44,303 nucleotides of DNA, taken from contig CAMDFO010000036.1 of the NCBI GenBank assembly GCA_945897515.1, positions 1-44,303 on the forward strand, given 5' to 3'. Positions 32,200 through 40,255 of this stretch are shown piece after piece. The notes under the pieces are model-generated. The model was given only the letters and a program-made list of their open reading frames with translations. It was not told the origin of the DNA and made no database searches. Every line of letters begins with the position of its first letter. Within the stretch, counting starts at the first letter, position 1. Source of the DNA: Rhodoplanes serenus (GTDB lineage Bacteria; Pseudomonadota; Alphaproteobacteria; Rhizobiales; Xanthobacteraceae). Both the position numbers and the translations under genes were made by a program.

Positions 32200-33179
32200 T
32201 GTCCAAACTCAATCTCTCGGTCGCGATTGGCGACTATGACCGCAACCGCCCGCTGATCGACGGCGCGGTGCAGATCGACGGCGTCGATCCGGTGTTCATG
32301 AAGCTTTATCCGGAGGAAATTTTCTTCCGCGCGTTCCGCACCGAGGACTTCGACATCTGCGAGTGCTCGCTGTCGAGCTTCACGGTCAAGACTGCGGCCG
32401 GCAACAATCCGTACATCGGCGTGCCGGCGTTCGTGTCGCGGATGTTCCGCCACACCTCGATCTTCTGCCGCACCGATCGGATCAAGAAGCCGGAGGACCT
32501 CAAGGGCAAGAAGGTCGGCGTCCCGGAGTATCAACTGACGGCCAACGTGTGGGCGCGGGCGATCCTGGAGGACGACTTCGGCGTCAAGCCGAAGGACATC
32601 CATTGGATCCGCGGCGGCATCGAGCACGCCGGCCGGCCCGAGAAGATCAGCATCAAGCTGCCCAAGGGCGTGCGGCTCGACCCCGCGCCGGAGGGAAAAA
32701 CGATTTCAGAATTGCTGGCCAAGGGCGATATCGACGGCTTCATCGCGCCGCGGCCACCGGCGGTGCAGGCCAAGAACGTCGGCTGGCTGTTCCGCGATCC
32801 GGTGGCGGCGGCGAAGGACTACTACAAGCGCACCCAGATTTTCCCGATCATGCATCTGATCGGCATCCGCCGTACCATCGCCGAGAAGCATCCGTGGCTC
32901 CCGGCGGCGGTGCTGAAAGCGTTCGAGCAGTCGAAGGCTGGCGCGATGGCGCACCTCTGGGACACGTCGGCGACCAAGGTCTCGATGCCGTTTATCGAGG
33001 AGCGTGTCGCCGAGGCCCGCGAACTGATGGGCGATGATTACTGGTCTTATGGACTGGAGTCGAACCGCAAGACGCTGGAGACCTTCCTGCGTCATCACCA
33101 TTCGCAGGGGTTGTCCTCCCGGCTGGTCAAGCCGGAGGAGCTGTTTCATCCGGCTACCCACGACAGCTTCAAGATTTAG
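32199..33179 (+). CDS. 4,5-dihydroxyphthalate decarboxylase-like protein
   Basis: 326 residues resembling 4,5-dihydroxyphthalate decarboxylase (Pht5) and the related NMT1-type substrate-binding fold. Visible blocks are LNLSVAIGDYDRNRPLIDG, DICECSLSSF, the switch region KKPEDLKGKKVGVPEYQLT, HWIRGG, and FIAPRPPAV. The ATG overlaps the preceding stop (TGATG), with GGGGAAG upstream, so the two genes are translationally coupled. No signal peptide is present, which favours an enzyme over a transporter receptor. Together with the following extradiol-type gene it points to aromatic ring degradation. Exact substrate unknown; annotation as a true phthalate decarboxylase is tentative. Confidence 0.78.
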   Translation: MSKLNLSVAIGDYDRNRPLIDGAVQIDGVDPVFMKLYPEEIFFRAFRTEDFDICECSLSSFTVKTAAGNNPYIGVPAFVSRMFRHTSIFCRTDRIKKPEDLKGKKVGVPEYQLTANVWARAILEDDFGVKPKDIHWIRGGIEHAGRPEKISIKLPKGVRLDPAPEGKTISELLAKGDIDGFIAPRPPAVQAKNVGWLFRDPVAAAKDYYKRTQIFPIMHLIGIRRTIAEKHPWLPAAVLKAFEQSKAGAMAHLWDTSATKVSMPFIEERVAEARELMGDDYWSYGLESNRKTLETFLRHHHSQGLSSRLVKPEELFHPATHDSFKI

Positions 33180-33208
33180 AGACGCGGCGTGATCGGTTGG
33201 TGGATGTC

Positions 33209-34099
33209 ATGATTCAGGTCAGACGGCTCGGGCATGCCACCTTCGAGACGCCCGATCTCGACAAGGCGATTGGCCATTACACACAGGTCGGCGGGCTTGT
33301 GGTGGCCGCGCGCGAGAAGGATCGTGCGTTCCTGGCGACGCAGTTGGGTCAGCTTGCCATCGAATTGATCAAGGGGCCGGCCGCACAATGCGTGCGGCTG
33401 TCGTTCGAGGTCGCGCCCGATTCCGATTTCGGTGAGCTTGGCCGCGCGCTGTCCGCGCACGGGGTGAAAAGCGATCCACGAAACGACGCGCTTCCGGGCG
33501 TCGGCCGCATGCTGTCGCTGCACGATCCGAAGGGGACGGCGATCGACCTGTTTTCGGAATGGAAAACCGTACCGGTCGAGCAGCCTTCGAGCGGCGTGCC
33601 TTCGCTCAAGCTCGGCCATCTGGCGTTCGTGGTGCCCGATCCGAAGCCGATCGCGAAATTCTATCAGGAGGTCCTGGGCTTCCGGATGTCGGACTGGATC
33701 GAAGATTTTTTCGTGTTCCTGCGCTGCAATGCCGATCATCACGTGATCAATTTCATCCAGGGCACCAAGGTCACGATGCATCACATGGCGTTCGAGCTGC
33801 AGGACTTCTCGCGCATCCAGGGCGCCTGCGAACTGCTCGGACAGCGGCGCATCCCGATTGCATGGGGGCCGGTGCGGCTCGGCCCTGGTCATAACGTTGC
33901 GATCTTTCACCGCAATGCCGACGACCAGATGATCGAATTCTACGCCGAGCTCGATCAGATGAAGGACGAGGCGCTGGGCTATTTCGAGCCGCGGCCGTGG
34001 CATCGCGACAAGCCGCAACGGCCGAAGGTCTGGGCGCGCACCGACAATTACATCTGGGGCCCGCCGCCGACGCCGGAATTCCTGCGGGCGAGGGTGTAG
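33209..34099 (+). CDS. VOC-family extradiol dioxygenase-like protein
   Basis: Two-domain vicinal-oxygen-chelate protein, 296 residues, with the pattern of extradiol ring-cleavage dioxygenases such as catechol 2,3-dioxygenase. The N-terminal VOC module begins RRLGHATFETPDLDKAIGHY. The catalytic module begins LKLGHLAFVVPDPKPIAKFY. The metal triad is in place: His of LGHLAF, His of MHHMAFEL and Glu of MIEFYAEL. ATG 33209 is chosen over in-frame TTG 33197 and GTG 33200. It is 29 bp after the decarboxylase-like gene and likely shares its operon. No hydrolase or dehydrogenase of a full meta-cleavage pathway is nearby. Confidence 0.85.
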   Translation: MIQVRRLGHATFETPDLDKAIGHYTQVGGLVVAAREKDRAFLATQLGQLAIELIKGPAAQCVRLSFEVAPDSDFGELGRALSAHGVKSDPRNDALPGVGRMLSLHDPKGTAIDLFSEWKTVPVEQPSSGVPSLKLGHLAFVVPDPKPIAKFYQEVLGFRMSDWIEDFFVFLRCNADHHVINFIQGTKVTMHHMAFELQDFSRIQGACELLGQRRIPIAWGPVRLGPGHNVAIFHRNADDQMIEFYAELDQMKDEALGYFEPRPWHRDKPQRPKVWARTDNYIWGPPPTPEFLRARV

Positions 34100-34110
34100 C
34101 GATCTTGCCG

Positions 34111-35346
34111 TCACGGCCCCTGGCGCAGGCGCATCAGCACCTTGACCCCGGCATAGCCGTCGGCCGGCTCCAGGCCGACCTTGCGCTGATAATTGCGCAC
34201 CGCAACCATGGTGTCATTGCCGATCCGTCCGTCGACGCCGCCGGTGTCGAAGCCTGCGGCGGTCAGGCGCTGCTGGAGTTCCTTCAGTTCGGGCAGTGTC
34301 GGCGTCCGCTCGCCGCCCGGGAACTGCTGCACGAACGGTCCGTCGCCGCGCAGCCGGTCGCTCAGATGCGTAATCGCGAGCGTGTAGTTCATCGACGGAT
34401 TGTAGCTGCGCACCGCGTAGAAATTTGGACCCAGCAGGAACGCCGGGCCGCCTCGCACCGGCCCCCAGAGCTTCGCGGTGGCCTGCGGCTGCGGGAATGC
34501 CGTGCCGTTGGCGCGCGTGACACCCGCGGACTGCCACGCGGCATAAGTGCGCGAACTGTTGCTGGACCCCTGACCCGCGGCGCGCACCTCGTAGCCCCAG
34601 TGCTCGCCGCGACGGTATTTTCCACGATTCACCAGGTAGCGCGCGGAGCTTGCGAGTGCATCGGCCGGGCTGCCGAACGGCGAGACCCGGCCGTCCTTGT
34701 CGTAGTCGAGGCCAACGTTGAGCCAGACCTCCGGCATCCATTGGGTATGGCCCATGGCGCCGGCCCAAGAGCCGCGCATTTCCGCGGGCGTGCTCCAGCC
34801 GCGCTCCACGACGACCAGCGCGTTGAGCAACTCCTTTTCCCAATACACTCTCCGCCGCGGCTCGCCCCAGGCCAGCGCCGCCAGCGCGGGAAACACCGGG
34901 CGCATATAGTTCTGCTGCACCATCGGATCGCCATAGGCGGATTCCACGCCCCACAACGCCAGCAGGATGTAGCGATCGACGCCATAGTCCTGCTCGATCC
35001 GGGTCAGCAGGGGGCCGTGCTCGGTGATGCGCTCCTTGCCGGTGATCATGCGCCAGTCGGAAACGCGCCGGTTGAGGTATTGCCAGGTTTCTTCCTGGAA
35101 TTCGGGCTGCGCTCGTTGCAACGCAAAGACCCGCGTATCCGGCTTAAGCGGCTTCATCACGCGGTCGTAGGTCGCATCGGAAATGCCGCGAGCTTTGGCG
35201 CGTGCGCGGAACTTCTCGACCCATTGCTCGAAAGGCATGCGTGCGCTCTGCGCGTGCGCCTGCTGTTTGCAAAGCAGCAGCGACGCCGTCGCAAACGCGC
35301 CTAGCAGGCAGAGGCGGCGACTCAAGAGATCAATCATGCCGGTCAT
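34111..35346 (-). CDS. Lytic murein transglycosylase, MltB type, with peptidoglycan-binding domain
   Basis: Periplasmic enzyme that cleaves peptidoglycan glycan strands. 411 residues with a signal sequence (LCLLGAFATASLLLC, then HAQS). The transglycosylase domain (SLT_2, MltB-like) has its catalytic Glu135 in LWGVESAYGD, followed by GAMGHTQWMPE and GSPADALASSARYL. The C-terminal PG_binding_1 domain contains LQQRLTAAGFDTGGVDGRIG. A possible lipobox (SLLLC) might make it a lipoprotein. The start at 35346 lacks a clear ribosome site; Met4 is an alternative. It converges with the VOC gene. Confidence 0.92.
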   Translation of the reverse strand: MTGMIDLLSRRLCLLGAFATASLLLCKQQAHAQSARMPFEQWVEKFRARAKARGISDATYDRVMKPLKPDTRVFALQRAQPEFQEETWQYLNRRVSDWRMITGKERITEHGPLLTRIEQDYGVDRYILLALWGVESAYGDPMVQQNYMRPVFPALAALAWGEPRRRVYWEKELLNALVVVERGWSTPAEMRGSWAGAMGHTQWMPEVWLNVGLDYDKDGRVSPFGSPADALASSARYLVNRGKYRRGEHWGYEVRAAGQGSSNSSRTYAAWQSAGVTRANGTAFPQPQATAKLWGPVRGGPAFLLGPNFYAVRSYNPSMNYTLAITHLSDRLRGDGPFVQQFPGGERTPTLPELKELQQRLTAAGFDTGGVDGRIGNDTMVAVRNYQRKVGLEPADGYAGVKVLMRLRQGP

Positions 35347-35390
35347 TGTAGGCGCGCGGGCCGCGCTGACAATCGCACGTATTCACAGAG

Positions 35391-35426
35391 ACGCCCTCCG
35401 CGAGCGGAATCGCGGAGGGCGTTTTT
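35391..35426. terminator. Strong hairpin between the Gly-rich protein gene and the transglycosylase gene
   Basis: A perfect 12-bp GC-rich stem (35391-35402 with 35411-35422) has an eight-base loop and a T-run on the plus strand (35422-35426). Both flanking genes are on the minus strand, so it would end the Gly-rich gene's transcript, although the T-run is on the opposite side from the ideal. Confidence 0.65.
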
Positions 35427-35452
35427 GCACACCGATGCGTTATCGGGGTTTG

Positions 35453-35761
35453 TTAGCGGACGTTGCCGCTGCCGCCGATATTGCCACCGACGTTACCTTG
35501 TCCGGTGGTGCGGCCACGTTTCACGTCGCCCGATGCCTTGGTGTCGGCGCCCGTGTTCGCGTTGACGCCCGAACGGCCCACATTGGCATTGGTGTTGGTG
35601 TTTACCCCGACACCGGTATTGACGCCCGTGCCGGAACCCGCGCCGACCGACGCGCCGCCACCGACGTTACCGCCCGCCCCGACGCCGATGTTCTGGGCAA
35701 ACGCGGCGGTGGTGCCGAGCGAAAAGGCGGCCGCAAGCAGGATTGCGTTCAGTCTGGTCAT
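35453..35761 (-). CDS. Small secreted Gly/Asn/Val-rich low-complexity protein
   Basis: 102 residues with a clear signal peptide (AILLAAAFSLGTTAAFAQ). The mature part is almost wholly low complexity, built of short Gly-Val-Asn-Thr-Ser steps such as GVNTGVGVNTNTNANVG and GQGNVGGNIGGSGNVR. It has no cysteine. Start at 35761 has GGGAGA six bases upstream. Such proteins may be disordered or fibre-like at the cell surface; the function is unknown. It lies between a transglycosylase and an M23 endopeptidase gene, so an envelope role is plausible. The longer open frame to 35866 would bury the signal peptide. Confidence 0.75.
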   Translation of the reverse strand: MTRLNAILLAAAFSLGTTAAFAQNIGVGAGGNVGGGASVGAGSGTGVNTGVGVNTNTNANVGRSGVNANTGADTKASGDVKRGRTTGQGNVGGNIGGSGNVR

Positions 35762-35862
35762 CAAGATCTCCCATCGTGGAGTTAAACAGGTCGCGCGCGG
35801 CGCGTGCGACCGCGCCCCATAAAACCAACACGCGCCGACCGAGGGAGTTCCGGGATTATTGT

Positions 35863-37485
35863 TCAATGCCGCGCAAATCGGCGCTTGTGCTTCTTACGTT
35901 TGCCATATTTGGCGGCGCGGCGTTTTTGGCCGTTGCTGGCTTCCGGCTCCAGGTGCGCCGACCTGCCAAGCGATGCCGTGGTATCCGAATTGGCGAGCAA
36001 CGTCGGTTCGAGCACCTGCTCGCCGCGCGCGCCGATCAGCCGCTCGTAGGATGAGACCAGCGTCATGTAGGGATTGACGAACACCCAACCGTCCTTGGTC
36101 GGCACCTGCACATCGAAATGCAGATGATAGCTGGTGCCGCCTTCCTTCTTGCTGAAATTTCCGATCCGCCCGATCACTTCGCCTTCGTTGACCAGCCGTC
36201 CGCTGAGCAGCCCGTCATCGTCCATCTTGCGCGGATGCATGTGGAGATAGCGGAACCGCAGGTGCTCGCGCGCGGTGTTGACGTAGAGATATGCCGCCTC
36301 CTGTCCGGGCGCGCGCAGGATGGCGCCGTCGCGCACCGCAACCACGTCGCGATCCAGCGTGCAACGGCTGGCGCCCGGTTCGGGGGTGCAAGGCGGCGTG
36401 CGGATGTCCTGACCCTGGTGTCCGTTGCCTGCGGGACACTGGCCGACCGGGAAACCGCGCCGCTCGCAAAAATTGTCGCGCCAGGGGTAGGCGTAGTTCG
36501 GCGAATGACCGGGCGCGAGCGGTTTGTTGCGGCTCTGGAACATCTGCGAATTGACGAACGCCGGGGCGACCGCGACTGGAAAGCGGATCTGCGAATAGGC
36601 CGTGGTGTCGGTGCGTCCGTTCAGGCTGCGAAATCCGGTGCCGGGCAGCAGGCGGCCGGGCGCGTGATAGCTGAACGTCGGCGAGATGTCCGCCGGCCGC
36701 TCCAGCGCAAGCGGCTCCACCGGCCGCTGCGGCTCCGGCGTGCCGCCCGCAATCTGCAACGCGCGAAGAAAGCGCAGCGCCACCCGGTCGGCCAATCGGC
36801 AAGTCGGCATCCGGTAGCGGGAGACGCCCGCATTGAAACATCCGATCGACACCGCGTAAGGCACGCCGAAGCGTACGAATGTGTAGCGCAGGTGATGTTC
36901 GTGGATCAGCCGGCGGATGCCGGGGAATTCCGCTTCGAGCGCCGGGACGGGTGTGCCGGCCTTGGCGGCGGGCTCGTCGAGCTCGTAGAGCAGCGCCGAG
37001 CCCGAGATGTGAACGCTGATCGGCTCGGCAAACCGGGCGTCGGAAAATTCGTCGATCTCGCTGACGCGAATGGCGAACGCCGCGGCGTAACCGGCCGGAC
37101 CAGGAAAGAAGAAGCTGCGGGTGTGGAAGCCGGCCAGGTAGCGCTGGTTGCTCTCGGCCGCCGCACCCGCCGCCTGGTCGCGCAGCAGCGCGCCGACGTC
37201 GAACGGCAGCAGCACCGGCACGGGGCTGCGCGCGATATCTGGAAAGCGCGGCGTGGTGACGGCATTGAGCCGGGCCAGCACCGGGGGCACCGACAGGCTC
37301 GACCGCGTCCGGCGGGAGCGGGCGGCAAGCGCGGCCGGACGGAGGGCCTCATTTCCGGCCAGCGTATCGAGCGCGCCCGCCCAATCGACGGCAGCCGCCG
37401 ACAGACGCGGAGGCTTCATCTCCTGGCCCGCGGCGGTCGCGGAGGAAACGGCCAGGAGCAGACTTACGATCAAGGAAAACTTCAA
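35863..37485 (-). CDS. M23-family (LytM-type) peptidoglycan endopeptidase
   Basis: Predicted exported zinc endopeptidase cutting peptidoglycan cross-links. From the TTG at 37485 (GGGGACC upstream) it has 540 residues and a signal peptide (LKFSLIVSLLLAVSSATA). The large N-terminal part is not recognised. The C-terminal M23 domain has GNGHQGQDIR (His and Asp zinc ligands), a YLHMHPRK segment and SYHLHFDVQ with the HxH motif. It ends in a strongly basic tail (GKRKKHKRRF), possibly for binding the anionic envelope. The frame stays open far upstream to 37809 with non-protein-like sequence, so the TTG start is inferred from the signal peptide. Next to the MltB-type gene, it forms a cell-wall gene group. 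Confidence 0.85.
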   Translation of the reverse strand: MKFSLIVSLLLAVSSATAAGQEMKPPRLSAAAVDWAGALDTLAGNEALRPAALAARSRRTRSSLSVPPVLARLNAVTTPRFPDIARSPVPVLLPFDVGALLRDQAAGAAAESNQRYLAGFHTRSFFFPGPAGYAAAFAIRVSEIDEFSDARFAEPISVHISGSALLYELDEPAAKAGTPVPALEAEFPGIRRLIHEHHLRYTFVRFGVPYAVSIGCFNAGVSRYRMPTCRLADRVALRFLRALQIAGGTPEPQRPVEPLALERPADISPTFSYHAPGRLLPGTGFRSLNGRTDTTAYSQIRFPVAVAPAFVNSQMFQSRNKPLAPGHSPNYAYPWRDNFCERRGFPVGQCPAGNGHQGQDIRTPPCTPEPGASRCTLDRDVVAVRDGAILRAPGQEAAYLYVNTAREHLRFRYLHMHPRKMDDDGLLSGRLVNEGEVIGRIGNFSKKEGGTSYHLHFDVQVPTKDGWVFVNPYMTLVSSYERLIGARGEQVLEPTLLANSDTTASLGRSAHLEPEASNGQKRRAAKYGKRKKHKRRFARH

Positions 37486-37604
37486 AGCTGGTCCCCGGGG
37501 CGGGCGGCGGGCGGGATCGGTCCTGCGCAAGGTAGCGGAGAAAATCGCGGTTGCGCGAGTCTGGTGGCCCCCCCGGCGGCAAGAAATTCCGGTGCGGCTG
37601 GCGG

Positions 37605-37712
37605 CTATAGCGCGGTGGCCAGGAGGGCGGCGGTCGCCACGCCGACCAAAAACGTGGCAATGCTGACGAGATCGAAACGGCGGTCCTGGGTCTGCCAATC
37701 GTAGCGGGTCAT
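37605..37712 (-). CDS. Possible 35-residue single-pass membrane peptide
   Basis: A short frame from ATG 37712 with GAGGTG five bases upstream. The first 13 residues are polar (MTRYDWQTQDRRF), and the rest is one hydrophobic segment (LVSIATFLVGVATAALLA). The good ribosome site and the clean membrane segment support a real small protein. It lies about 120 bp upstream of the M23 gene on the same strand, at the edge of the integrated element. No homolog is recalled. Confidence 0.5.
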   Translation of the reverse strand: MTRYDWQTQDRRFDLVSIATFLVGVATAALLATAL

Positions 37713-37806
37713 GACGCACCTCGATTTGCGTCCGGACAACGCGGTTTGCGGTGCAAATGTTCCGGCCGGGCCATTTTGGGACTTTGCGGCGCCGGGCCGT
37801 TCCCGC

Positions 37807-37848
37807 CACCTCGGAGGGATTCGAACCCCCAACCCCCAGATTCGAAGT
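37807..37848 (-). repeat. 3' tRNA fragment, attachment site of the integrated element
   Basis: Read on the minus strand this is the 3' half of a tRNA: anticodon loop CTTCGAA (anticodon TCG if tRNA-Arg) at 37841-37847, anticodon-stem 3' strand, five-base variable loop, the T-arm with GGTTCGAATCC (37814-37830), and seven acceptor-stem bases without CCA. The 5' half is missing: beyond 37848 the sequence is unrelated. A tyrosine recombinase begins 156 bp away. This is the expected left junction of an element integrated into a tRNA gene. The intact tRNA should lie at the right end, outside the window. Confidence 0.75.
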
Positions 37849-38003
37849 TTGAAGGTTGGTCTCTCCTGGGGTTGCCTGACGTTAGATGGGGGCGCGAAAA
37901 CCCTTATTTTAAAGGCTTTATGATATCCCTTGTGGCCTGGTGGTTTCTGGCGTTACCTTGATTCTGCTTACCGTATGCTTACCGCAGCGGTCGAGTTGGG
38001 TCT

Positions 38004-39269
38004 ATGGCAACAGGTCGAATTTCAAAGCGGACGGTTGATGCCCTCCGGTGCGCCGGGAAGAAGGACCGCGCCTTCCTTTGGGATGACAGCCTCGCGGGCT
38101 TCGGTGTGACCGCCTTCCCGTCCGGCAAGAAGGTCTACGTCGCGCAATTCCGCAAGGATGGCCGGTCCCGGCGTATTGCCATCGGCGAACACGGGCGGCT
38201 GACCCCGGACGAGGCACGGTCAGAGGCAAAAAAGCTGCTCGGCGCGGTCGAGACGGGAATTGACCCAATCGAAGTTCGTCGGTCGGCGCGCGGTGTTCGT
38301 ACACTCAAGGAGGTCGCCAGCGACTTTATGCGGCTCCACGTCGCCTCCAAACGTAAGGGGCGAACCTACGAAGAATATGAGCGGCTGCTGCGTGTGCATA
38401 TTCTGCCAGTCCTGGGCACGCGCCGTGTGCTGGATATCAAGCGAACCGATATCGCGCGCCTTCATACGGCCATATCTGACCGCCCCTCCGCTGCCAATCG
38501 CGCCCTCGCCCTGATCTCAAGTATCTGGAACTGGGCTGCCCGCCGTGAGGAGGTCCCGTTTGCTGCAAATCCAGCAAAGGGCATCGAACGCAATCCGGAG
38601 CAGGGTCGCGAGCGATTTTTGACGAGCCGCGAGTTTTCCCGGTTAGGCGACGCCTTAAGGGCCGCCGAGACCACCGGTCTCCCCTGGTCAATTGATCGAT
38701 CCAAACCGGGCGCTAAGCACGTGCCCAAGTCCGGCTCGCAGCACACGGTCGTAGATCCCTTTGCGGTCGCTGCGATCCGCCTGCTCATCCTGACGGGTGC
38801 CCGGCTCCGAGAAGTTTTGAATGCTCGGTGGGAAAACGTCGATACCGAGCGAGGCATCATCTTCCTGCCAGATTCGAAAACCGGGAAAAAGCCTGTCTAT
38901 CTCTCAGCAGCGGCACTGGTCGTGCTGGGCGACCTGCCGCGCATCGAGGGAAACCCGCACATCATTCCAGGCAAGAACGAGGGAGCGCCGCGCGTTGACC
39001 TTAAAGGGCCGTGGGAGGCCATAACCCGCGCAGCAAATCTGGGCGGTCTGCGCATCCACGATTTACGACACTCATTCGCGTCGCTGGGCGCGGGCGCGTC
39101 CCTCGGCCTTCCCATTATAGGCAAGCTCTTGGGACACGCACACGCCTCTACAACGCAACGTTATGCACATCTCGACGCCGATCCCATGCGTCGCGCAGTA
39201 GATACCATCGGTGCTACAATTTCGGCGGCGATGAAAGGCCGACCAAAGAGAAACTCACCCACCACCTGA
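38004..39269 (+). CDS. Tyrosine recombinase (P4-type integrase)
   Basis: Site-specific recombinase of 421 residues that should integrate and excise the element at the neighbouring tRNA. The N-terminal arm-binding domain (DUF4102 type) has LWDDSLAGFGVTAFPSGKK. A central SAM-like core-binding domain covers about 100-190. The catalytic domain contains Arg267 in LTGARLREVL, His352 and Arg355 in IHDLRHSFAS, His378 in LLGHAHA and Tyr387 in TTQRYAHL. All active-site residues are present, so the enzyme should be functional. The gene reads away from the attachment site into the element, the usual layout for P4-like islands. Confidence 0.95.
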   Translation: MATGRISKRTVDALRCAGKKDRAFLWDDSLAGFGVTAFPSGKKVYVAQFRKDGRSRRIAIGEHGRLTPDEARSEAKKLLGAVETGIDPIEVRRSARGVRTLKEVASDFMRLHVASKRKGRTYEEYERLLRVHILPVLGTRRVLDIKRTDIARLHTAISDRPSAANRALALISSIWNWAARREEVPFAANPAKGIERNPEQGRERFLTSREFSRLGDALRAAETTGLPWSIDRSKPGAKHVPKSGSQHTVVDPFAVAAIRLLILTGARLREVLNARWENVDTERGIIFLPDSKTGKKPVYLSAAALVVLGDLPRIEGNPHIIPGKNEGAPRVDLKGPWEAITRAANLGGLRIHDLRHSFASLGAGASLGLPIIGKLLGHAHASTTQRYAHLDADPMRRAVDTIGATISAAMKGRPKRNSPTT

Positions 39270-39352
39270 AGCGACGTCGATTCGGTTTCGCCTAACAGTA
39301 CAAAAGTAGGATTTTACCCGATCCCTTGGCTGTAGACTAGCGAGGCCCTGAG

Positions 39353-40147
39353 ATGGCAAAGCCGAAACGGCGCGTTGCGGAGTTTCGTACGCAATCACTA
39401 CCGGGGAAGCCTGGACTTTCTACCCAGGCCATCGACGAAATTATTGCCGCTGTTGGAATCCCGCTCGAAGCAGAAAAACGAGAACTGCTGCAGAAAGAAC
39501 TGTCGGACGCATTCGCCTGGGGCCGGATTTTTGATGCCACTCTCAACAAACAGCCAGCAACCTGGGAGATCAAGGAGAATTTAACGACGATCTACGCTTC
39601 TGCAACGTCTGTCTGGGAAAAGCTCGGGACCAACAAATCCCCCGCTGAGGTGTTGACCGGAACTGGTATCCTTTCCACCGACATCAACGCCGCCCTCTGG
39701 CCTCCATTGAGGCGCGCAGCTGAAACCTGGGGCCGACAGCACGAACCCGAACGTGTTGAAGCGGGCGAGGTTCCTGAGTCCGCGCCAATTTACAAGATAT
39801 CTGGCCCTTACAATTCATACGCAGCTAACCGCATACGGGACGTGGCTTGCGCAGTCGCAGCGCTCATCATGTGGGTAGAAATGGCCTTAGCTCAGATTTC
39901 AAGCGCCGGCACGCCCACGACCGCGGAGCATTCCCCAGATTACTTGAAGCTTTTGATGGCGAGCGGTCTGGCTGAGATTTATCGCGCGGTTTACGAGCGA
40001 GAGCCGAAGCAAACGAGAGAGGGCCCTTGGCTAAAATTTCTCAGGGCCACACTCGCGGAAGGCGGCTTCGGTAAGATCGGGGATGAAACCGCCCGAAAGC
40101 TATGGCATCGGGCGAACGCGCTTCGCGCTGCAAGTAGCCAGGGGTAA
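39353..40147 (+). CDS. Unknown protein of the integrated element
   Basis: 264 residues, not recognised. GCGAGG lies seven bases before ATG 39353. The N-terminus is basic (MAKPKRRVAEFRTQS); the rest looks alpha-helical and soluble, with no signal peptide, cysteine cluster or nucleotide-binding motif. One moderately hydrophobic helix, VACAVAALIMWVEMALAQI, falls near residues 163-181. The C-terminal GPWLKFLRATLAEGGFGKI segment is a pattern often seen in proteins of rhizobial islands next to integrases, but no function is known to me. It sits between integrase and the AlpA-like gene as an accessory gene. Confidence 0.75.
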   Translation: MAKPKRRVAEFRTQSLPGKPGLSTQAIDEIIAAVGIPLEAEKRELLQKELSDAFAWGRIFDATLNKQPATWEIKENLTTIYASATSVWEKLGTNKSPAEVLTGTGILSTDINAALWPPLRRAAETWGRQHEPERVEAGEVPESAPIYKISGPYNSYAANRIRDVACAVAALIMWVEMALAQISSAGTPTTAEHSPDYLKLLMASGLAEIYRAVYEREPKQTREGPWLKFLRATLAEGGFGKIGDETARKLWHRANALRAASSQG

Positions 40148-40213
40148 GAATCGCCCGGCTTTGCGGGGCGATCTATCCGTATTGTCTACTTTCAGTCCAG
40201 AATAGTCACATGG

Positions 40214-40253
40214 CCATTCCCGGCAAGACCGGGCGATTCCTCCTGAGGAATGG
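40214..40253 (+). promoter_or_regulatory. Nested hairpin overlapping the ribosome site of the AlpA-like gene
   Basis: CCATTCC (40214-40220) pairs with GGAATGG (40247-40253), and CCCGG (40219-40223) with CCGGG (40229-40233) lies inside; the two share 40219-40220, so the exact pairing competes. The 3' arm covers part of the GAGG ribosome site (40245-40248) of ATG 40256. It may lower translation of the downstream gene until opened. Confidence 0.4.
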
Positions 40254-40255
40254 TC

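Noticed and set aside
37711..37961. Short plus-strand frames containing GGIRTPNPQIRS
   Set aside because: This peptide is the well-known false translation of antisense tRNA 3' sequence; the real feature is the tRNA fragment.
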